Made by a program: the position numbers and the translations under genes. Shown here piece after piece: positions 15,608 to 26,008 of a DNA stretch of 64,000 nucleotides. Source of the stretch: Chitinophagaceae bacterium (GTDB taxonomy: Bacteria > Bacteroidota > Bacteroidia > Chitinophagales > Chitinophagaceae); NCBI GenBank assembly GCA_023957155.1, contig JAMLHK010000003.1, forward strand, positions 62,001-126,000, given 5' to 3'. Position 1 is the stretch's first letter. Every line of letters begins with the position of its first letter. The notes below the pieces were generated by a model that worked only from the letters and a program-made list of their open reading frames with translations, searched no databases and had not been told where the DNA came from.

Positions 15608-18600
15608 ATGAAAAAATTATTGCTATTTTTTTTCCTGCTTCTTATCGCTGCGTTGAATGTGTCTTCTCAAGAAACAAGAGTGGTATCAGGTATCGTAAGC
15701 GGGCCCGACGGCCCCTTGGCAGGCGTTTCCGTGTCGGCTAAACTTGCCGGTAATACGGTTGCTACAAACGAAAAAGGTAAGTATGTTATTACAGCCGGTT
15801 TTGCCGATACTCTGCTGATCAGTGCTATTGGTTACACGCCCATGCAAATACCCGTCGGTAACAGGGAAGTTATAGACGTGGATCTGTCTACGCATAGCTT
15901 ATCATTGGATGATGTGGTGGTGGTAGGATATGGAAGCCAAAAAAGGGTGAATCTAAGCGGGGCTGTCGGATTTGTAAAAATGTCTGATATATCAGATACC
16001 AGACCTGTAACCTCAATTTCTGCTGCATTGATTGGTAATCTGCCGGGATTATCCGGATCTGGATTTTCCGGAGAACCAGGGTCAAATTATGCTCTTAGGA
16101 TCAGGGGGTTTACAAGTATTAATGGGGGAGGGCCATTAGTTTTGGTAGATAATGTGCCAATGGACATTAACAATTTAAACCCTGCTGATATCGAATCCAT
16201 TAGTATACTCAAGGATGCGTCATCATCCGCTATATACGGGGCGCGGGCTGCTTTTGGTGTCATTTTGGTAACTACAAAGAAATCAAAGAAGGATCGGAAA
16301 ACACAGTTTAACTATTCAAATAAAACAACTTTGAGCCGTCCGCAGGCATTGGCTGAAAGGGCTACTCCACTGCAGCACGTTCAATTTCTTCATGACAACG
16401 CCGGAATCAGGAATACTACCTACTGGACCGGTCAGGATGTGCCGGCATGGCTGGATTTACTTAAAGAATATGAGGCAAACCCAGGCAAATATCCCGACGG
16501 GTATGCTGTGATAAATACTCAACGCTATCCTTTAAAACAAACGGATGTGATGGCGGATGTAATGGATAAGTATGGATTGTTAGAAATCAATGATTTCTCA
16601 ATAAGCGGGGGATCCTCGAAAACAACGTATCGTTTATCGGCAGGATCAACAAATGAAAACGGGGTGCTTTATTCAAATAAAGACAGCTATAAGAGATACA
16701 ATATAACTTCTTTTTTAAGTACAGATATCAAACCGTGGCTAACCACCTCCGTTTCGGCGCTCTATTCTAATTCAAACAAAAAAGATCCTTACAGACCGAC
16801 AATCAACGGAGTGAACGTTTGGACGGGAATGTCATACCTGCCATCCTATTTTCCAACGGATGGAGGTATGGATATTGATGGTACTTATTATGAATTTAAT
16901 AGCCCAAGGAACATAATAGAAAGGACTGTTCCGGATAAACTGCGTGAAGACCGGATGACCCTGTTTGGAAGTGTAGTCTTAAAACCGGTATCCGGACTAA
17001 CCATCACAGGTGAATATGCCTATAACAAGGATGACAATTCCCAGATCACTTTTGACAGAAAGATACAGGATATTGCCAATGGACTAATGTACCAGTTAGC
17101 TACACCGAACGTCACTAACTCAATTTATTACAATTCAGAAGCAAGAACTGATTACAAGACCCTGAATCTCTATGCCTCTTATACGAATAGCATTGGAAAT
17201 AATGAATTCACCCTTTTGGGTGGGTTTAATCAGGAACAAAGTGAATGGAAGACTTTGTATTCTCAAAGAACACAAATGATCAATGATGATCTTCCTTCAA
17301 TAGGTCAGGGAGTAGGACAAATAATATCGGGAGATAATTTTTCAGACTATTCTCTCAGGGGAGTTTTTTATCGCTTAAATTATTCCTATAAAAATAAATA
17401 TCTTTTTGAGGCCAATGGACGCTATGACGGATCTTCAAAGTTCCCGCCCGGTAATCACTTTGGGTTCTTTCCATCTTTTTCGGCCGCCTGGAAAATATCC
17501 GATGAAGATTTTATGCAAAATTTGAAATCAATATTCCCTCTTATTAAGCTGAGGGCATCGTGGGGGAGTATTGGGAACCAGGCTATATCGCCTTACCTGT
17601 TTCTTGCCGGAATGACCAGTAGTAATGCGAATTGGGTGACTACAGATGGGCTAAGACCAATAACTTTAAGTGTTCCTTCACTGATCAGAACCAATTTTAC
17701 CTGGGAAGAATCTCAAACAACAAATGTGGGGTTAGATCTTAGTATGTTTAATGGGAAACTTTATTCTTCATTTGACATTTACACCCGTAAAACGTTAAAT
17801 ATGTTAGGTCCGGGCATGGATTATCCCAACATAATAGGGGCTTCATCGCCCTTGCAGAATGCAGCAGATCTTGTTACAAAAGGATGGGAATTTGAAGGAA
17901 CATGGAAAGATAAAGTGGGAAATGTTTCATACAGACTGGTGGTAAACATAAGTGACGCCTATGCTAAAATCACAAGATTTAAGAATGAAAATAAGGTTTT
18001 GAATACTTATTACGAGGGGCAAAAAATTGGTGAAATATGGGGATACGTTACAGATAGATTATATACAGTCGACGATTTCGTGGAAGGAACTTTGAAGGAA
18101 ACCGGTGATGGCGTTTTGACCGGAGGAACCTTAAAACCCGGCATTCCCAAAATGAGAGGAACTTTCCCGAATGTAGGAGATGTTCTATATAAATATCCCG
18201 ATGAAAAAGGGGAGGTCTGGAGTGGGGCAAGTACAGTTGATAACCCGGGCTCAAGGAGAATTATCGGGAATAATACGCCAAGGTATTTGTATGGTATCAC
18301 AGGAGAAGTAGCGTATGGAGGCTTTTCCATTACTATTTTTCTGGAAGGAGTTGGAAAGAGAGACCTGTGGTTAAGTAATAATCTTATTTTCCCGCATGAG
18401 CAAGCACAAACTACGGCTGTATATGCTCATCAGTTAGATTATTGGACTCCTGAAAATCCAAATACAGATGCATATTTTGCCCGCTCATATATCCTCAACG
18501 GATTGAATACCGCTGTTAACCGGCAGGTTCAGACCCGCTATTTGCAGAATGCCGCATATTTAGATATTAAAAGTGTAACTTTTTCTTACAACGTGCCTAA

Positions 18601-18775
18601 AAGCATAATTGATAAGCTAAAACTTGATAAGGCTACGGTATATCTTAATGGTGAAAACATATGGTCTTTTAACCACCTTCCAGAAGGCTTGCATCCCGCT
18701 ACTCAATCAAGAGGCGGGGGGGCTATTTATCCAGTAATGCGAAAAATTACATTAGGGATAAATATTTCATTTTAA
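15608..18775 (+). CDS. SusC/RagA-family TonB-linked outer-membrane transporter (locus 1)
   Basis: 1055 residues from the ATG at 15608 (a TTG two codons earlier is less likely), with a signal peptide ending near ALNVSSQ. Domain order is CarboxypepD_reg (VSGIVSGPDGPLAGVSVSAK), TonB-box region (LDDVVVVGYGSQKR), plug with SALIGNLPGLSGSGFSGEPG and IYGARAAFGVILVTTKK, and a barrel ending in Phe (LGINISF). There is no N-terminal STN domain, so it should not signal through a FecR. It would import the oligosaccharide captured by the SusD partner 21 bp downstream. Six further genes follow on the same strand. Confidence 0.95.
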   Translation: MKKLLLFFFLLLIAALNVSSQETRVVSGIVSGPDGPLAGVSVSAKLAGNTVATNEKGKYVITAGFADTLLISAIGYTPMQIPVGNREVIDVDLSTHSLSLDDVVVVGYGSQKRVNLSGAVGFVKMSDISDTRPVTSISAALIGNLPGLSGSGFSGEPGSNYALRIRGFTSINGGGPLVLVDNVPMDINNLNPADIESISILKDASSSAIYGARAAFGVILVTTKKSKKDRKTQFNYSNKTTLSRPQALAERATPLQHVQFLHDNAGIRNTTYWTGQDVPAWLDLLKEYEANPGKYPDGYAVINTQRYPLKQTDVMADVMDKYGLLEINDFSISGGSSKTTYRLSAGSTNENGVLYSNKDSYKRYNITSFLSTDIKPWLTTSVSALYSNSNKKDPYRPTINGVNVWTGMSYLPSYFPTDGGMDIDGTYYEFNSPRNIIERTVPDKLREDRMTLFGSVVLKPVSGLTITGEYAYNKDDNSQITFDRKIQDIANGLMYQLATPNVTNSIYYNSEARTDYKTLNLYASYTNSIGNNEFTLLGGFNQEQSEWKTLYSQRTQMINDDLPSIGQGVGQIISGDNFSDYSLRGVFYRLNYSYKNKYLFEANGRYDGSSKFPPGNHFGFFPSFSAAWKISDEDFMQNLKSIFPLIKLRASWGSIGNQAISPYLFLAGMTSSNANWVTTDGLRPITLSVPSLIRTNFTWEESQTTNVGLDLSMFNGKLYSSFDIYTRKTLNMLGPGMDYPNIIGASSPLQNAADLVTKGWEFEGTWKDKVGNVSYRLVVNISDAYAKITRFKNENKVLNTYYEGQKIGEIWGYVTDRLYTVDDFVEGTLKETGDGVLTGGTLKPGIPKMRGTFPNVGDVLYKYPDEKGEVWSGASTVDNPGSRRIIGNNTPRYLYGITGEVAYGGFSITIFLEGVGKRDLWLSNNLIFPHEQAQTTAVYAHQLDYWTPENPNTDAYFARSYILNGLNTAVNRQVQTRYLQNAAYLDIKSVTFSYNVPKSIIDKLKLDKATVYLNGENIWSFNHLPEGLHPATQSRGGGAIYPVMRKITLGINISF

Positions 18776-18796
18776 AATCTTTACAAATAATCGGTT

Positions 18797-20659
18797 ATGA
18801 AGAAAATTCTTAAGTATACGGTTTTTATACTTTGCCTGAAAAACTTTAGCGCCTGTAAATCGGATAATTTCCTGGAAGTGCCCCCGAAAAATTTGCAAAC
18901 TGAAGGTACGGCATTTAAAACATATGATAACTTTCAGACCTATGCATGGGGCTTTTATACCCTGTTTGAACAGTTTGCATACGAACGCCCTACAGGCTAC
19001 GAATTTGATGCATACGGTGGCGCCCTGGCACAGACTAACACCACCAATTCAAATTTTTGGGCATACCAAAGAGTCACAGAGGCTGGTCAAAGTGGTGCAT
19101 GGAATTTTTCGTATATACGACAGGTAAACACATTGTTGGATAATGTTGATTTATCGGCTATGACCCAGGCAGATAAGGAGCATTGGCGAAGTGTAGGACT
19201 GTTTTTCAGGTCTTTGAAATATTTTGAGCTTCTTTCGAAGTTTGGAGATGTTCCATGGATAGAACATGTGCTAAAGGAAGCAGATACGGACATTATATTT
19301 GGTAAGCGAACACCTCGCGATGAAGTGGCAAAAAATATATTAAGGGATCTCAATTTTGCTGAACAACATATTAAAGCAGAGGGCGATGGGGCAAATACCA
19401 TCAATGTAAACGTTGTAAGGGCTCTGATATCACGGTTCGGATTATTTGAGGGAACATGGAGAAAATATCATGGGTTAAGTGATGCCGATACCTACCTTAG
19501 AGCCTGTTCTGACGCGTCAGATAAAATTATGAATGCTTTTCCGGTATTACATCACAATTATGATGAATTATTCAACTCCGAAGACCTGTCGGCAACGAAA
19601 GGGATACTGCTCTACAAGAGATATGAGGCTGATGTTTTGACAAACAGTATATCAAGAACTGAAGGAGGCTCCGGAATTTTCTATGAAATGACGAAAGAAA
19701 CGGTGGATGGTTATTTATGCACGGACGGAAGGACCATAGCCAACAGCCCGCTGTATAACGGTGACAAGACAGCCTATGATGAGTTCCGTAACCGTGACAG
19801 GAGACTTCTTTTTACAGCTATTCCACCGTACCGGGTATTTATGCCAGACAGGAATAATTGGCGGTACCTGACAACGCAGGATATCATAACGAGAGGAAAA
19901 ATCACGGAGCAGGTAACTGTGGCTGACAGTGTGCTTTATCGTGAGTACTTGGACTTAATGACAACAATATCAACGCCGGATAAAAAGTACCTCCCGACAT
20001 CGGCATGGACCGGAAATGAGCCGATTCCATATATACCCAGGTTTAGAACGTTTACCGAAGGGTTCGCCGTACATAGCGGTCAGCACGGTTATAAAGTGTG
20101 GAAATACTATAATAAAAATGCAAGGCCGATAATAGCATCGACAGCCGATGCGCCGTTGTTCAGAGTTGGAGAAGTTATGCTAAACTATGCGGAGGCGAAA
20201 TGGGAACTGGGTGCGTTTGATCAGGGTGTAGCCGACAGAACCATAAATGTTTTACGTGTACGGGCGGGTGTTGCTTCCATGAATGTTGGCGAAATTAACG
20301 GGTCCTTTGATCCAAACAGGGATCAGGAGGTTGATCCCGTTTTGTGGGAGATCCGCCGGGAGCGCCGTGTTGAATTATTGGGAGAAGGTTTTGCATTCGA
20401 TGATATTCGAAGGTGGAAAAAGGGAGCGTATCTCAATAAGCAGCCTTTAGGGCGTTGGGTTAATAATGCTGAATATAATAACACCCTGCGTATTCAGGGG
20501 TATGCATCGGTGGCAGCAAGCGCGGATAAAGAGGGATATATTATATATTGTGCGCCACCACCGGGCTGGTTAGAACATTATTATCTTTATCCTTTACCCA
20601 TAACCCAGTTAGTGCTTAACCCCCAGCTTGTTCAGAATCCCGGCTATGCAACGCCCTGA
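18797..20659 (+). CDS. SusD/RagB-family surface glycan-binding lipoprotein (locus 1)
   Basis: 620 residues. A lipoprotein signal with Cys20 (KNFSACKSD) starts the mature protein. SusD hallmarks are FLEVPPKNLQTEG, the tetratricopeptide-like helices (RSLKYFELLSKFGDVPWI), LFRVGEVMLNYAEAKWELG and IRRERRVELLGEGFAFDDIRRW near the C-terminus. It sits on the outer face of the outer membrane as the lid of the SusC upstream. It is longer than average SusD, consistent with a large or decorated ligand. Confidence 0.95.
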   Translation: MKKILKYTVFILCLKNFSACKSDNFLEVPPKNLQTEGTAFKTYDNFQTYAWGFYTLFEQFAYERPTGYEFDAYGGALAQTNTTNSNFWAYQRVTEAGQSGAWNFSYIRQVNTLLDNVDLSAMTQADKEHWRSVGLFFRSLKYFELLSKFGDVPWIEHVLKEADTDIIFGKRTPRDEVAKNILRDLNFAEQHIKAEGDGANTINVNVVRALISRFGLFEGTWRKYHGLSDADTYLRACSDASDKIMNAFPVLHHNYDELFNSEDLSATKGILLYKRYEADVLTNSISRTEGGSGIFYEMTKETVDGYLCTDGRTIANSPLYNGDKTAYDEFRNRDRRLLFTAIPPYRVFMPDRNNWRYLTTQDIITRGKITEQVTVADSVLYREYLDLMTTISTPDKKYLPTSAWTGNEPIPYIPRFRTFTEGFAVHSGQHGYKVWKYYNKNARPIIASTADAPLFRVGEVMLNYAEAKWELGAFDQGVADRTINVLRVRAGVASMNVGEINGSFDPNRDQEVDPVLWEIRRERRVELLGEGFAFDDIRRWKKGAYLNKQPLGRWVNNAEYNNTLRIQGYASVAASADKEGYIIYCAPPPGWLEHYYLYPLPITQLVLNPQLVQNPGYATP

Positions 20660-20739
20660 TCGTTTCGGAACCTGTAAAGAAGGAAAATTTTCAAAGTTGC
20701 ACAATGAAATTTCAGGTATTTATTTGATTTCAAAGTATT

Positions 20740-22512
20740 ATGAAACTAAAAGCTTTATTTATTGGTGTCGCGGTTCTTAGATCAGTGTGTATTTACGCAC
20801 AGGATCATTTTGTCGAGCACAATATTTCTGATTTCCGAGAGATATATAAGCCCGTGGTTCTTGCTATTCCGCCTGCTGACGCCGGGCGTGGCTTAATTAA
20901 ACTAAAAACCGGAGAGATCAGGCACTATGGAGGCGAAGTTTACGGACAGGAAGTTTCACGGGTTAATTATATATACTCTATCGACAATGGGATTCACTGG
21001 AAAGAAGGGTTTCTTCATCCGGGCGAAATTTCGGCAGACTTTCAAAGCCCAAAGACAGGAGCGTTTTACCGTTTATTCTCAGTAAGAAATAAGGGGTTAT
21101 TTTTTGCCAAAACAGAAGGTGGCATAAATGGAAAAACCATTTTTTCAACAATTGATTCCTTAGGAACCTGGCTATGGCCGCGAAGAGCTATTTATATCCC
21201 GGGAAAAAACAGGATACTCTTTCCTTGCAATACAGATCAAAGTGGGTCTATAGTTTATTATACGGATGATGAGGGTTTAAGCTGGAAACGCACAGATTGG
21301 ATTACTGTTTCCGACGGGCGGATCGAAGGCGATAATAAAAGCCTGCGTTGGCAGCAGCTTGGGGTGGAACCCTCTTTGGTTCAATTAAAAGATGGAAGAA
21401 TATGGATGATATTGCGCACGTCACATGATCAGTTTTACGAATCCTTCTCGGAAGATTTTGGGGAAACATGGAGTTCTCCCACTCCTTCCCGTTTTTATGG
21501 AACGAATACAATGCCGAATATCTTTCGAATGTCTGATGGTAGGTTGCTGTTTTTTTGGTGCAACTCAACGCCATTACCTGAGTTTCCAAAGCCATCCTAT
21601 ATGAAATATTTTCTCGGCGATGGTATAATTGAAGGTAAAAGGGAAGATGTTTTTACCAATAGGGATGTAATTCATGTAGCTATATCCGACGATGATGGCA
21701 ATACATGGAAAGGTTTTCGGGAATTGTATCTGACAACGCAAAGGAATAGTTCAAATTACGGGCTTTTGGGGGAAGGGAATGATAAAAGTGTCCATCAGTC
21801 TCAATGTATCGAATTGGGCGAGGGGAAGATCCTTCTTTCCTGTGGGCAAAATAGTGCATTTCGGGTGCTTGTTGCCTTTGATGTTGCATGGTTGTATGAA
21901 AAAGAGCGGAAAAATGATTTCTCATCCGGTATTGATGATCTATGTGTCTTTCAGTATATCTCCGGAAAGGTCGGGCACTGCTCCCTGAATAGAAAAGCCG
22001 GGGCTAATATTATTCCGGATCCTGAAGACAATAACAACAAGGTTCTTAAGATTTGCAATCCCATGGAATCCAGCTTGGTGATAGAAAATCAGGGGGCTAC
22101 CTGGAATTTTCCCTCCGGTAAGAAGGGAGAGGTATCATTAGATTTATATTTAACGGATGAATTTAAAGGAGCTAATATCTCTCTTATTGACAGATGGTTT
22201 AACCCGGTAGATACAACCGCTTATAAAAACGCAATGTTTGTTCTTGATATAGGAGCAGATGCATACCTGGCAAAGAAGATTAAGTTAGACCGGAATAAAT
22301 GGTATCGTATTACAGTTTCGTGGGATTATTTAGATAAGAGTGAAAAACTTTCTGACTGTTCTGTTGTGATCAACGGACAGAAACAAAAAATTAAATTACC
22401 ACTTATAAATAATACACTAAATGGAATATCGTACCTCCATCTTCAATCACGCGCAAAGGAAAAAGACTCCGGAGGATTTTATGTTGACAACTTTTATTCG
22501 ATTGTTAAGTAA
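20740..22512 (+). CDS. Sialidase-fold (BNR) enzyme with C-terminal LamG-like domain
   Basis: 590 residues with a Sec signal (MKLKALFIGVAVLRSVCIYAQ). Four Asp-box-like motifs mark a six-bladed propeller: SIDNGIHWK, TDDEGLSWKR, SEDFGETWS and SDDDGNTWKG. Residues from about 400 onward look like a concanavalin/LamG jelly roll (EVSLDLYLTDEFKGANISL, WYRITVSWDYLD). The canonical FRIP/arginine motif of true GH33 sialidases is not visible near the N-terminus, so the bond cleaved is uncertain. GH33 members also act on Kdn and Kdo, and related BNR propellers include rhamnose-glucuronate lyases. Its position after SusCD argues for cell-surface or periplasmic attack on an acidic glycan. Confidence 0.82.
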   Translation: MKLKALFIGVAVLRSVCIYAQDHFVEHNISDFREIYKPVVLAIPPADAGRGLIKLKTGEIRHYGGEVYGQEVSRVNYIYSIDNGIHWKEGFLHPGEISADFQSPKTGAFYRLFSVRNKGLFFAKTEGGINGKTIFSTIDSLGTWLWPRRAIYIPGKNRILFPCNTDQSGSIVYYTDDEGLSWKRTDWITVSDGRIEGDNKSLRWQQLGVEPSLVQLKDGRIWMILRTSHDQFYESFSEDFGETWSSPTPSRFYGTNTMPNIFRMSDGRLLFFWCNSTPLPEFPKPSYMKYFLGDGIIEGKREDVFTNRDVIHVAISDDDGNTWKGFRELYLTTQRNSSNYGLLGEGNDKSVHQSQCIELGEGKILLSCGQNSAFRVLVAFDVAWLYEKERKNDFSSGIDDLCVFQYISGKVGHCSLNRKAGANIIPDPEDNNNKVLKICNPMESSLVIENQGATWNFPSGKKGEVSLDLYLTDEFKGANISLIDRWFNPVDTTAYKNAMFVLDIGADAYLAKKIKLDRNKWYRITVSWDYLDKSEKLSDCSVVINGQKQKIKLPLINNTLNGISYLHLQSRAKEKDSGGFYVDNFYSIVK

Positions 22513-22531
22513 TAAGTCTTTAACATTTTAT

Positions 22532-23809
22532 ATGAAGGTATTATTTGCTGCTATTCTAGCATTGGCTACTCTGCCTGCTTTGTCACAGAATAAAAAAGAG
22601 ATAAAGCGGATCGAACAAAAAAATGAAACTCATTTTCAAAAAATGAGTGCTGAAGAAGTTAAACGCTACGAACGTAAACTGATGCGGCAGGTTGCAGACC
22701 TTGCGCTAATACCACCTGCGATCAATACCTCACCGCTTCCCAAGTATGATTACAATACCCAGCATTATGTGATGTCGCTTACTATTGAGCGAACAACCGG
22801 GGGGCGTCTCTGGGCGGCATGGATAGGCGAATGTGACTGTGCGAACTCCTATTTACTGGCGGCTACCAGCGATGACAATGGTGAAACCTGGTCGAAGCCC
22901 AGGCTGGTTATTGATGCAAGGTCTCAATCCATACCGATACAAAGAACTGTTATTATCGGCAACTTTTGGACAGATCCTTTAGGAAGGCTGTGGCTGTTCT
23001 TTGACCAGACGATGAACGCTTTTGATGGTAGAAGCGGACTTTGGTCAATCGTCTGCGAAAACCCTGATGACGAAAGTCCGATATGGTCGGAACCAAAGCG
23101 CATCTCTCATGGCTCAATGCTGAACAAACCGGTTGTGCTATCATCGGGTGAGTGGCTGCTGCCCTCATACCTGTTGCAGAATAATGGGTTTGGCCCCTTT
23201 AGCAGGGTTTTCCCTGAGTTGGATCCCTATCGCGGAGTGAATATATTAGTTTCAGCGGACGAGGGGAAAACCTGGAAGCTACGGGGCGTCAGGTCTTTTC
23301 CAAATCCTGACTGGCATGAGCCGATGATTATCGAAAAAAATGATGGCATATTGTGGATGATGACCAGAACACAAAAAGGGATTATGGAATCGTTTTCTGC
23401 AGATAAAGGATACACCTGGTCTGAGCCTGCATTTACCAGGGCCGATATTCAACACCCCAGCTCAAGGTTCTTTTTCCGCAGGTTGAAATCCGGTCGTATA
23501 CTCCTGATTAAAAATGGAAAGGAGTTACATAAAAACGAGGGGCGCAATTATTTCAGCGCCTGGCTTTCCGAAGACGATGGTGAGACCTGGAAAGGGGGGC
23601 TTGTAATAGATGACCGTCCTAATGTTTCTTATCCGGATGGATTTCAAAGTCCTGACGGAACGATATATATAGCATACGAGCATAATCGCGGACCAGGCGA
23701 AATTACATTGGCGAGATTTACCGAAGATGACGTATTAAATGGTGAGATCGTAAGCGCTCAATCAAGGCTACAAACAATAATGGTTCAACCGGGCAAAAGT
23801 AAAAAGTAA
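22532..23809 (+). CDS. Second sialidase-fold (BNR) enzyme
   Basis: 425 residues from MKVLFAAILALATLPALSQ at 22532, chosen because it opens a signal peptide 19 bp after the previous stop; the frame is open further upstream inside that gene. Asp-box motifs are SDDNGETWS, SADEGKTWK, SADKGYTWS and SEDDGETWKG, with the C-terminal motif SYPDGFQSPDGTIYIAYEHNR-like (residues ~375-395). The IGECDCANSY and NPDWHEPMI segments could provide active-site residues. It lacks the accessory domain of its neighbour and is not a recent duplicate. I infer that the two propellers cleave successive or differently linked residues of one substrate. Confidence 0.83.
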   Translation: MKVLFAAILALATLPALSQNKKEIKRIEQKNETHFQKMSAEEVKRYERKLMRQVADLALIPPAINTSPLPKYDYNTQHYVMSLTIERTTGGRLWAAWIGECDCANSYLLAATSDDNGETWSKPRLVIDARSQSIPIQRTVIIGNFWTDPLGRLWLFFDQTMNAFDGRSGLWSIVCENPDDESPIWSEPKRISHGSMLNKPVVLSSGEWLLPSYLLQNNGFGPFSRVFPELDPYRGVNILVSADEGKTWKLRGVRSFPNPDWHEPMIIEKNDGILWMMTRTQKGIMESFSADKGYTWSEPAFTRADIQHPSSRFFFRRLKSGRILLIKNGKELHKNEGRNYFSAWLSEDDGETWKGGLVIDDRPNVSYPDGFQSPDGTIYIAYEHNRGPGEITLARFTEDDVLNGEIVSAQSRLQTIMVQPGKSKK

Positions 23810-23847
23810 CTTTTACGTGCAACAGAATCAATTAATAAATATTTAGG

Positions 23848-24930
23848 ATGGCGGTTACAAGAATTGCGGGTGTTTTAGCTGTAGGCGCATTGGTGGGTAT
23901 GCTGATTTTTTGGATAACAGGCATAGGTCATATTTATATACCTCCATTGTTAATTTCATTTTTCATTACCACCGCTATTGCATTTCAGGGATACCAGAAG
24001 CTGAAGGGATTTAGCTACACCCAGGTGATACTGGCAAGTTTTACCGCGGCGGTTTGCTATCCCGGATATTTTACCACGTGGGGCAACTTTAATCTTTCAA
24101 CCCTTATAACACCTTCTATCCAGCTCATCATGTTTGGGATGGGAACTACGATGGGATTGCGTGATTTTATCGGTGTTGTAAAAATGCCAAAGGGAGTTTT
24201 CATTGGCGTGGTAAGCCATTTTATTATCATGCCTTTGGTGGGTTTTTTGCTGGCGAGCTCCGGTGGATTGGATCCTGAGATCGCAGCAGGTATTGTTCTC
24301 ATCGGGTGTTCACCGAATGGTATGGCTTCCAACGTAATTTCCTATCTGGCGCGGGCAAACGTAGCGCTCTCTATTACTATTACCGCCATCTCCACTATGC
24401 TGTCTCCTTTAATAACGCCTTTGCTTATGAAATTGCTTGCAGGGGCTTTTGTCGAGATTAATGCTTTTGATATGATGTGGGATATTATGAAAATGGTTAT
24501 TCTTCCCATTGTGGCAGGCTTGCTCTTTAACCGTTTTTTTCATGGTAAATTGAAATGGATGGATCGTGCAATGGCTTATGTATCCATGTTTGGTATTGCT
24601 TTCTCTATTGTAGTGATTGCCGCTGCCGGTCGCGATAATTTATTGTCTATTGGGTGGCTGCTTCTTTTCCTTGTGCTGCTGCATAATATAATTGGCTATT
24701 TTCTGGGCTATTGGTCGGCTAAATTGTTTAAGATGAGTGAACGCGATTGCCGTACTGTGGCGATAGAAGTAGGGATGCAGAATGCAGGGCTGGCCTCAGG
24801 AATTGCAAAAGAAATGGGCAGGTTGGCCACTATGGGATTAGCCCCGGCTATATTTGGACCGCTTATGAATATTACCGGATCTATCCTTGCTTCATGGTGG
24901 CACCGAAAAACTCCGAAAACCGATGATTAA
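23848..24930 (+). CDS. BASS-family (bile acid:sodium symporter-like) transporter
   Basis: 360 residues, about ten hydrophobic segments. The family signature region is present: FGMGTTMGLRDFIGV, HFIIMPLVGFLLA, GIVLIGCSPNGMASNVISYLA and LSPLITPLLMKLLAGAFVE, with EVGMQNAGLASGIAKE near the end. Known BASS proteins import organic anions such as bile acids, pantoate, pyruvate and other 2-keto acids with sodium. In this operon, between propeller enzymes and a kinase-aldolase pair, it is the obvious inner-membrane importer of the released acidic product. The N-terminal ~40 residues are longer than in the minimal family. Confidence 0.9.
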   Translation: MAVTRIAGVLAVGALVGMLIFWITGIGHIYIPPLLISFFITTAIAFQGYQKLKGFSYTQVILASFTAAVCYPGYFTTWGNFNLSTLITPSIQLIMFGMGTTMGLRDFIGVVKMPKGVFIGVVSHFIIMPLVGFLLASSGGLDPEIAAGIVLIGCSPNGMASNVISYLARANVALSITITAISTMLSPLITPLLMKLLAGAFVEINAFDMMWDIMKMVILPIVAGLLFNRFFHGKLKWMDRAMAYVSMFGIAFSIVVIAAAGRDNLLSIGWLLLFLVLLHNIIGYFLGYWSAKLFKMSERDCRTVAIEVGMQNAGLASGIAKEMGRLATMGLAPAIFGPLMNITGSILASWWHRKTPKTDD

Positions 24931-26008
24931 CAGAAAGCATATATATTATTGGAAGTCCGATCGTCCGCATACTTTACTCAACACGCATAATACTTCGGAC
25001 ATCGAGTATAAGGTAATTGAAGCGCAACTCCGTGAATATTTGAATTTAAACTACCGTAAAGACCTGCTCCGGTTAACCGTTGCGGAAGGACAGGGAGATC
25101 ACATCACGTACATTGCTCATTACCCGGACAGGGAATACTTTATCCGGTTGGAGAACGGCCCTGAAAAAGACGATTATATGATGATCGAATCGGCTATTCT
25201 GAAAGAAGTGAAGGCGCTTGGCGTACCTTCTCCCGCTGTATTCCTTACGGATACTTCCCGCAGCCAGGTGCCTTTTGCGATACAGGTGATGGAAAGGATT
25301 GTAGCGAAAGACCTGAATGAGCTTGACAAATATGGTACGTTAGATACAACAGAAGTAGCGGTTGCCATTGGCACTTATATTGCAAAATGGCAGGATATCA
25401 AACCGCTCAAATACGGCCTTTTTAATTCCAACACGCTGTCTGCTACCGGAACATTGGAGGGATATCATAGCACTTATGCGGATTACTTCTACCTTAATTG
25501 GGATGTTCATCTCGACTTTCTTTGCTCATCCGGTTTTATAAGCGAATCGTTGGTTGCAGCGCTTCGGGAAATCCTTCGCCGGTTTGATCACCTGCTGGAG
25601 TTAAGTGAAGGTTGCCTCGTACATAAAGACCTTGCTTTATGGAATATTTTAGGTTCCAATACTGAAATCATTGCGTTTATAGATTGGGCTGACGCCATAT
25701 CCGGAGACCCCACGGATGACTTGTCGCTTTTAGCCTGTTTCCATCCCGGTGAGGTTGTATTGTCGGCTATTGAAGGCTACAAGAGGGTACGCAGGCTGCC
25801 GGTTAATTTTGAACAACGGTTCTGGCTTCATCTGCTGCGCAATATCATTTTCAAAGCGGTGATCCGGGTTAAAGGCGATTACTTCGATAAGCCAGGGAAT
25901 TTCTTTTTACTCAATCCCAGGCAAAATGACCTTAAACAATTTACATTGGATCGGATAGACAGCGCGTACAGGGGATTGAAGGGGGAAAAAGATATTGGTT
26001 CGTTATGA
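24923..26008 (+). CDS. APH-fold small-molecule kinase
   Basis: 361 residues from the ATG at 24923, which overlaps the transporter stop by 8 bp; a longer frame to 24887 is less likely. The choline/aminoglycoside kinase catalytic loop is HKDLALWN (about residues 234-241) and the metal-binding Asp is in FIDWADAISGDPTDDL. The N-lobe has RLENGPEKDDYMMIESAILKEV with a likely ATP-binding Lys/Glu pair. Members phosphorylate antibiotics, choline, amino acids or sugars. Tight coupling to a transporter and an aldolase indicates a catabolic metabolite kinase rather than a resistance enzyme. Confidence 0.85.
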   Translation: MINRKHIYYWKSDRPHTLLNTHNTSDIEYKVIEAQLREYLNLNYRKDLLRLTVAEGQGDHITYIAHYPDREYFIRLENGPEKDDYMMIESAILKEVKALGVPSPAVFLTDTSRSQVPFAIQVMERIVAKDLNELDKYGTLDTTEVAVAIGTYIAKWQDIKPLKYGLFNSNTLSATGTLEGYHSTYADYFYLNWDVHLDFLCSSGFISESLVAALREILRRFDHLLELSEGCLVHKDLALWNILGSNTEIIAFIDWADAISGDPTDDLSLLACFHPGEVVLSAIEGYKRVRRLPVNFEQRFWLHLLRNIIFKAVIRVKGDYFDKPGNFFLLNPRQNDLKQFTLDRIDSAYRGLKGEKDIGSL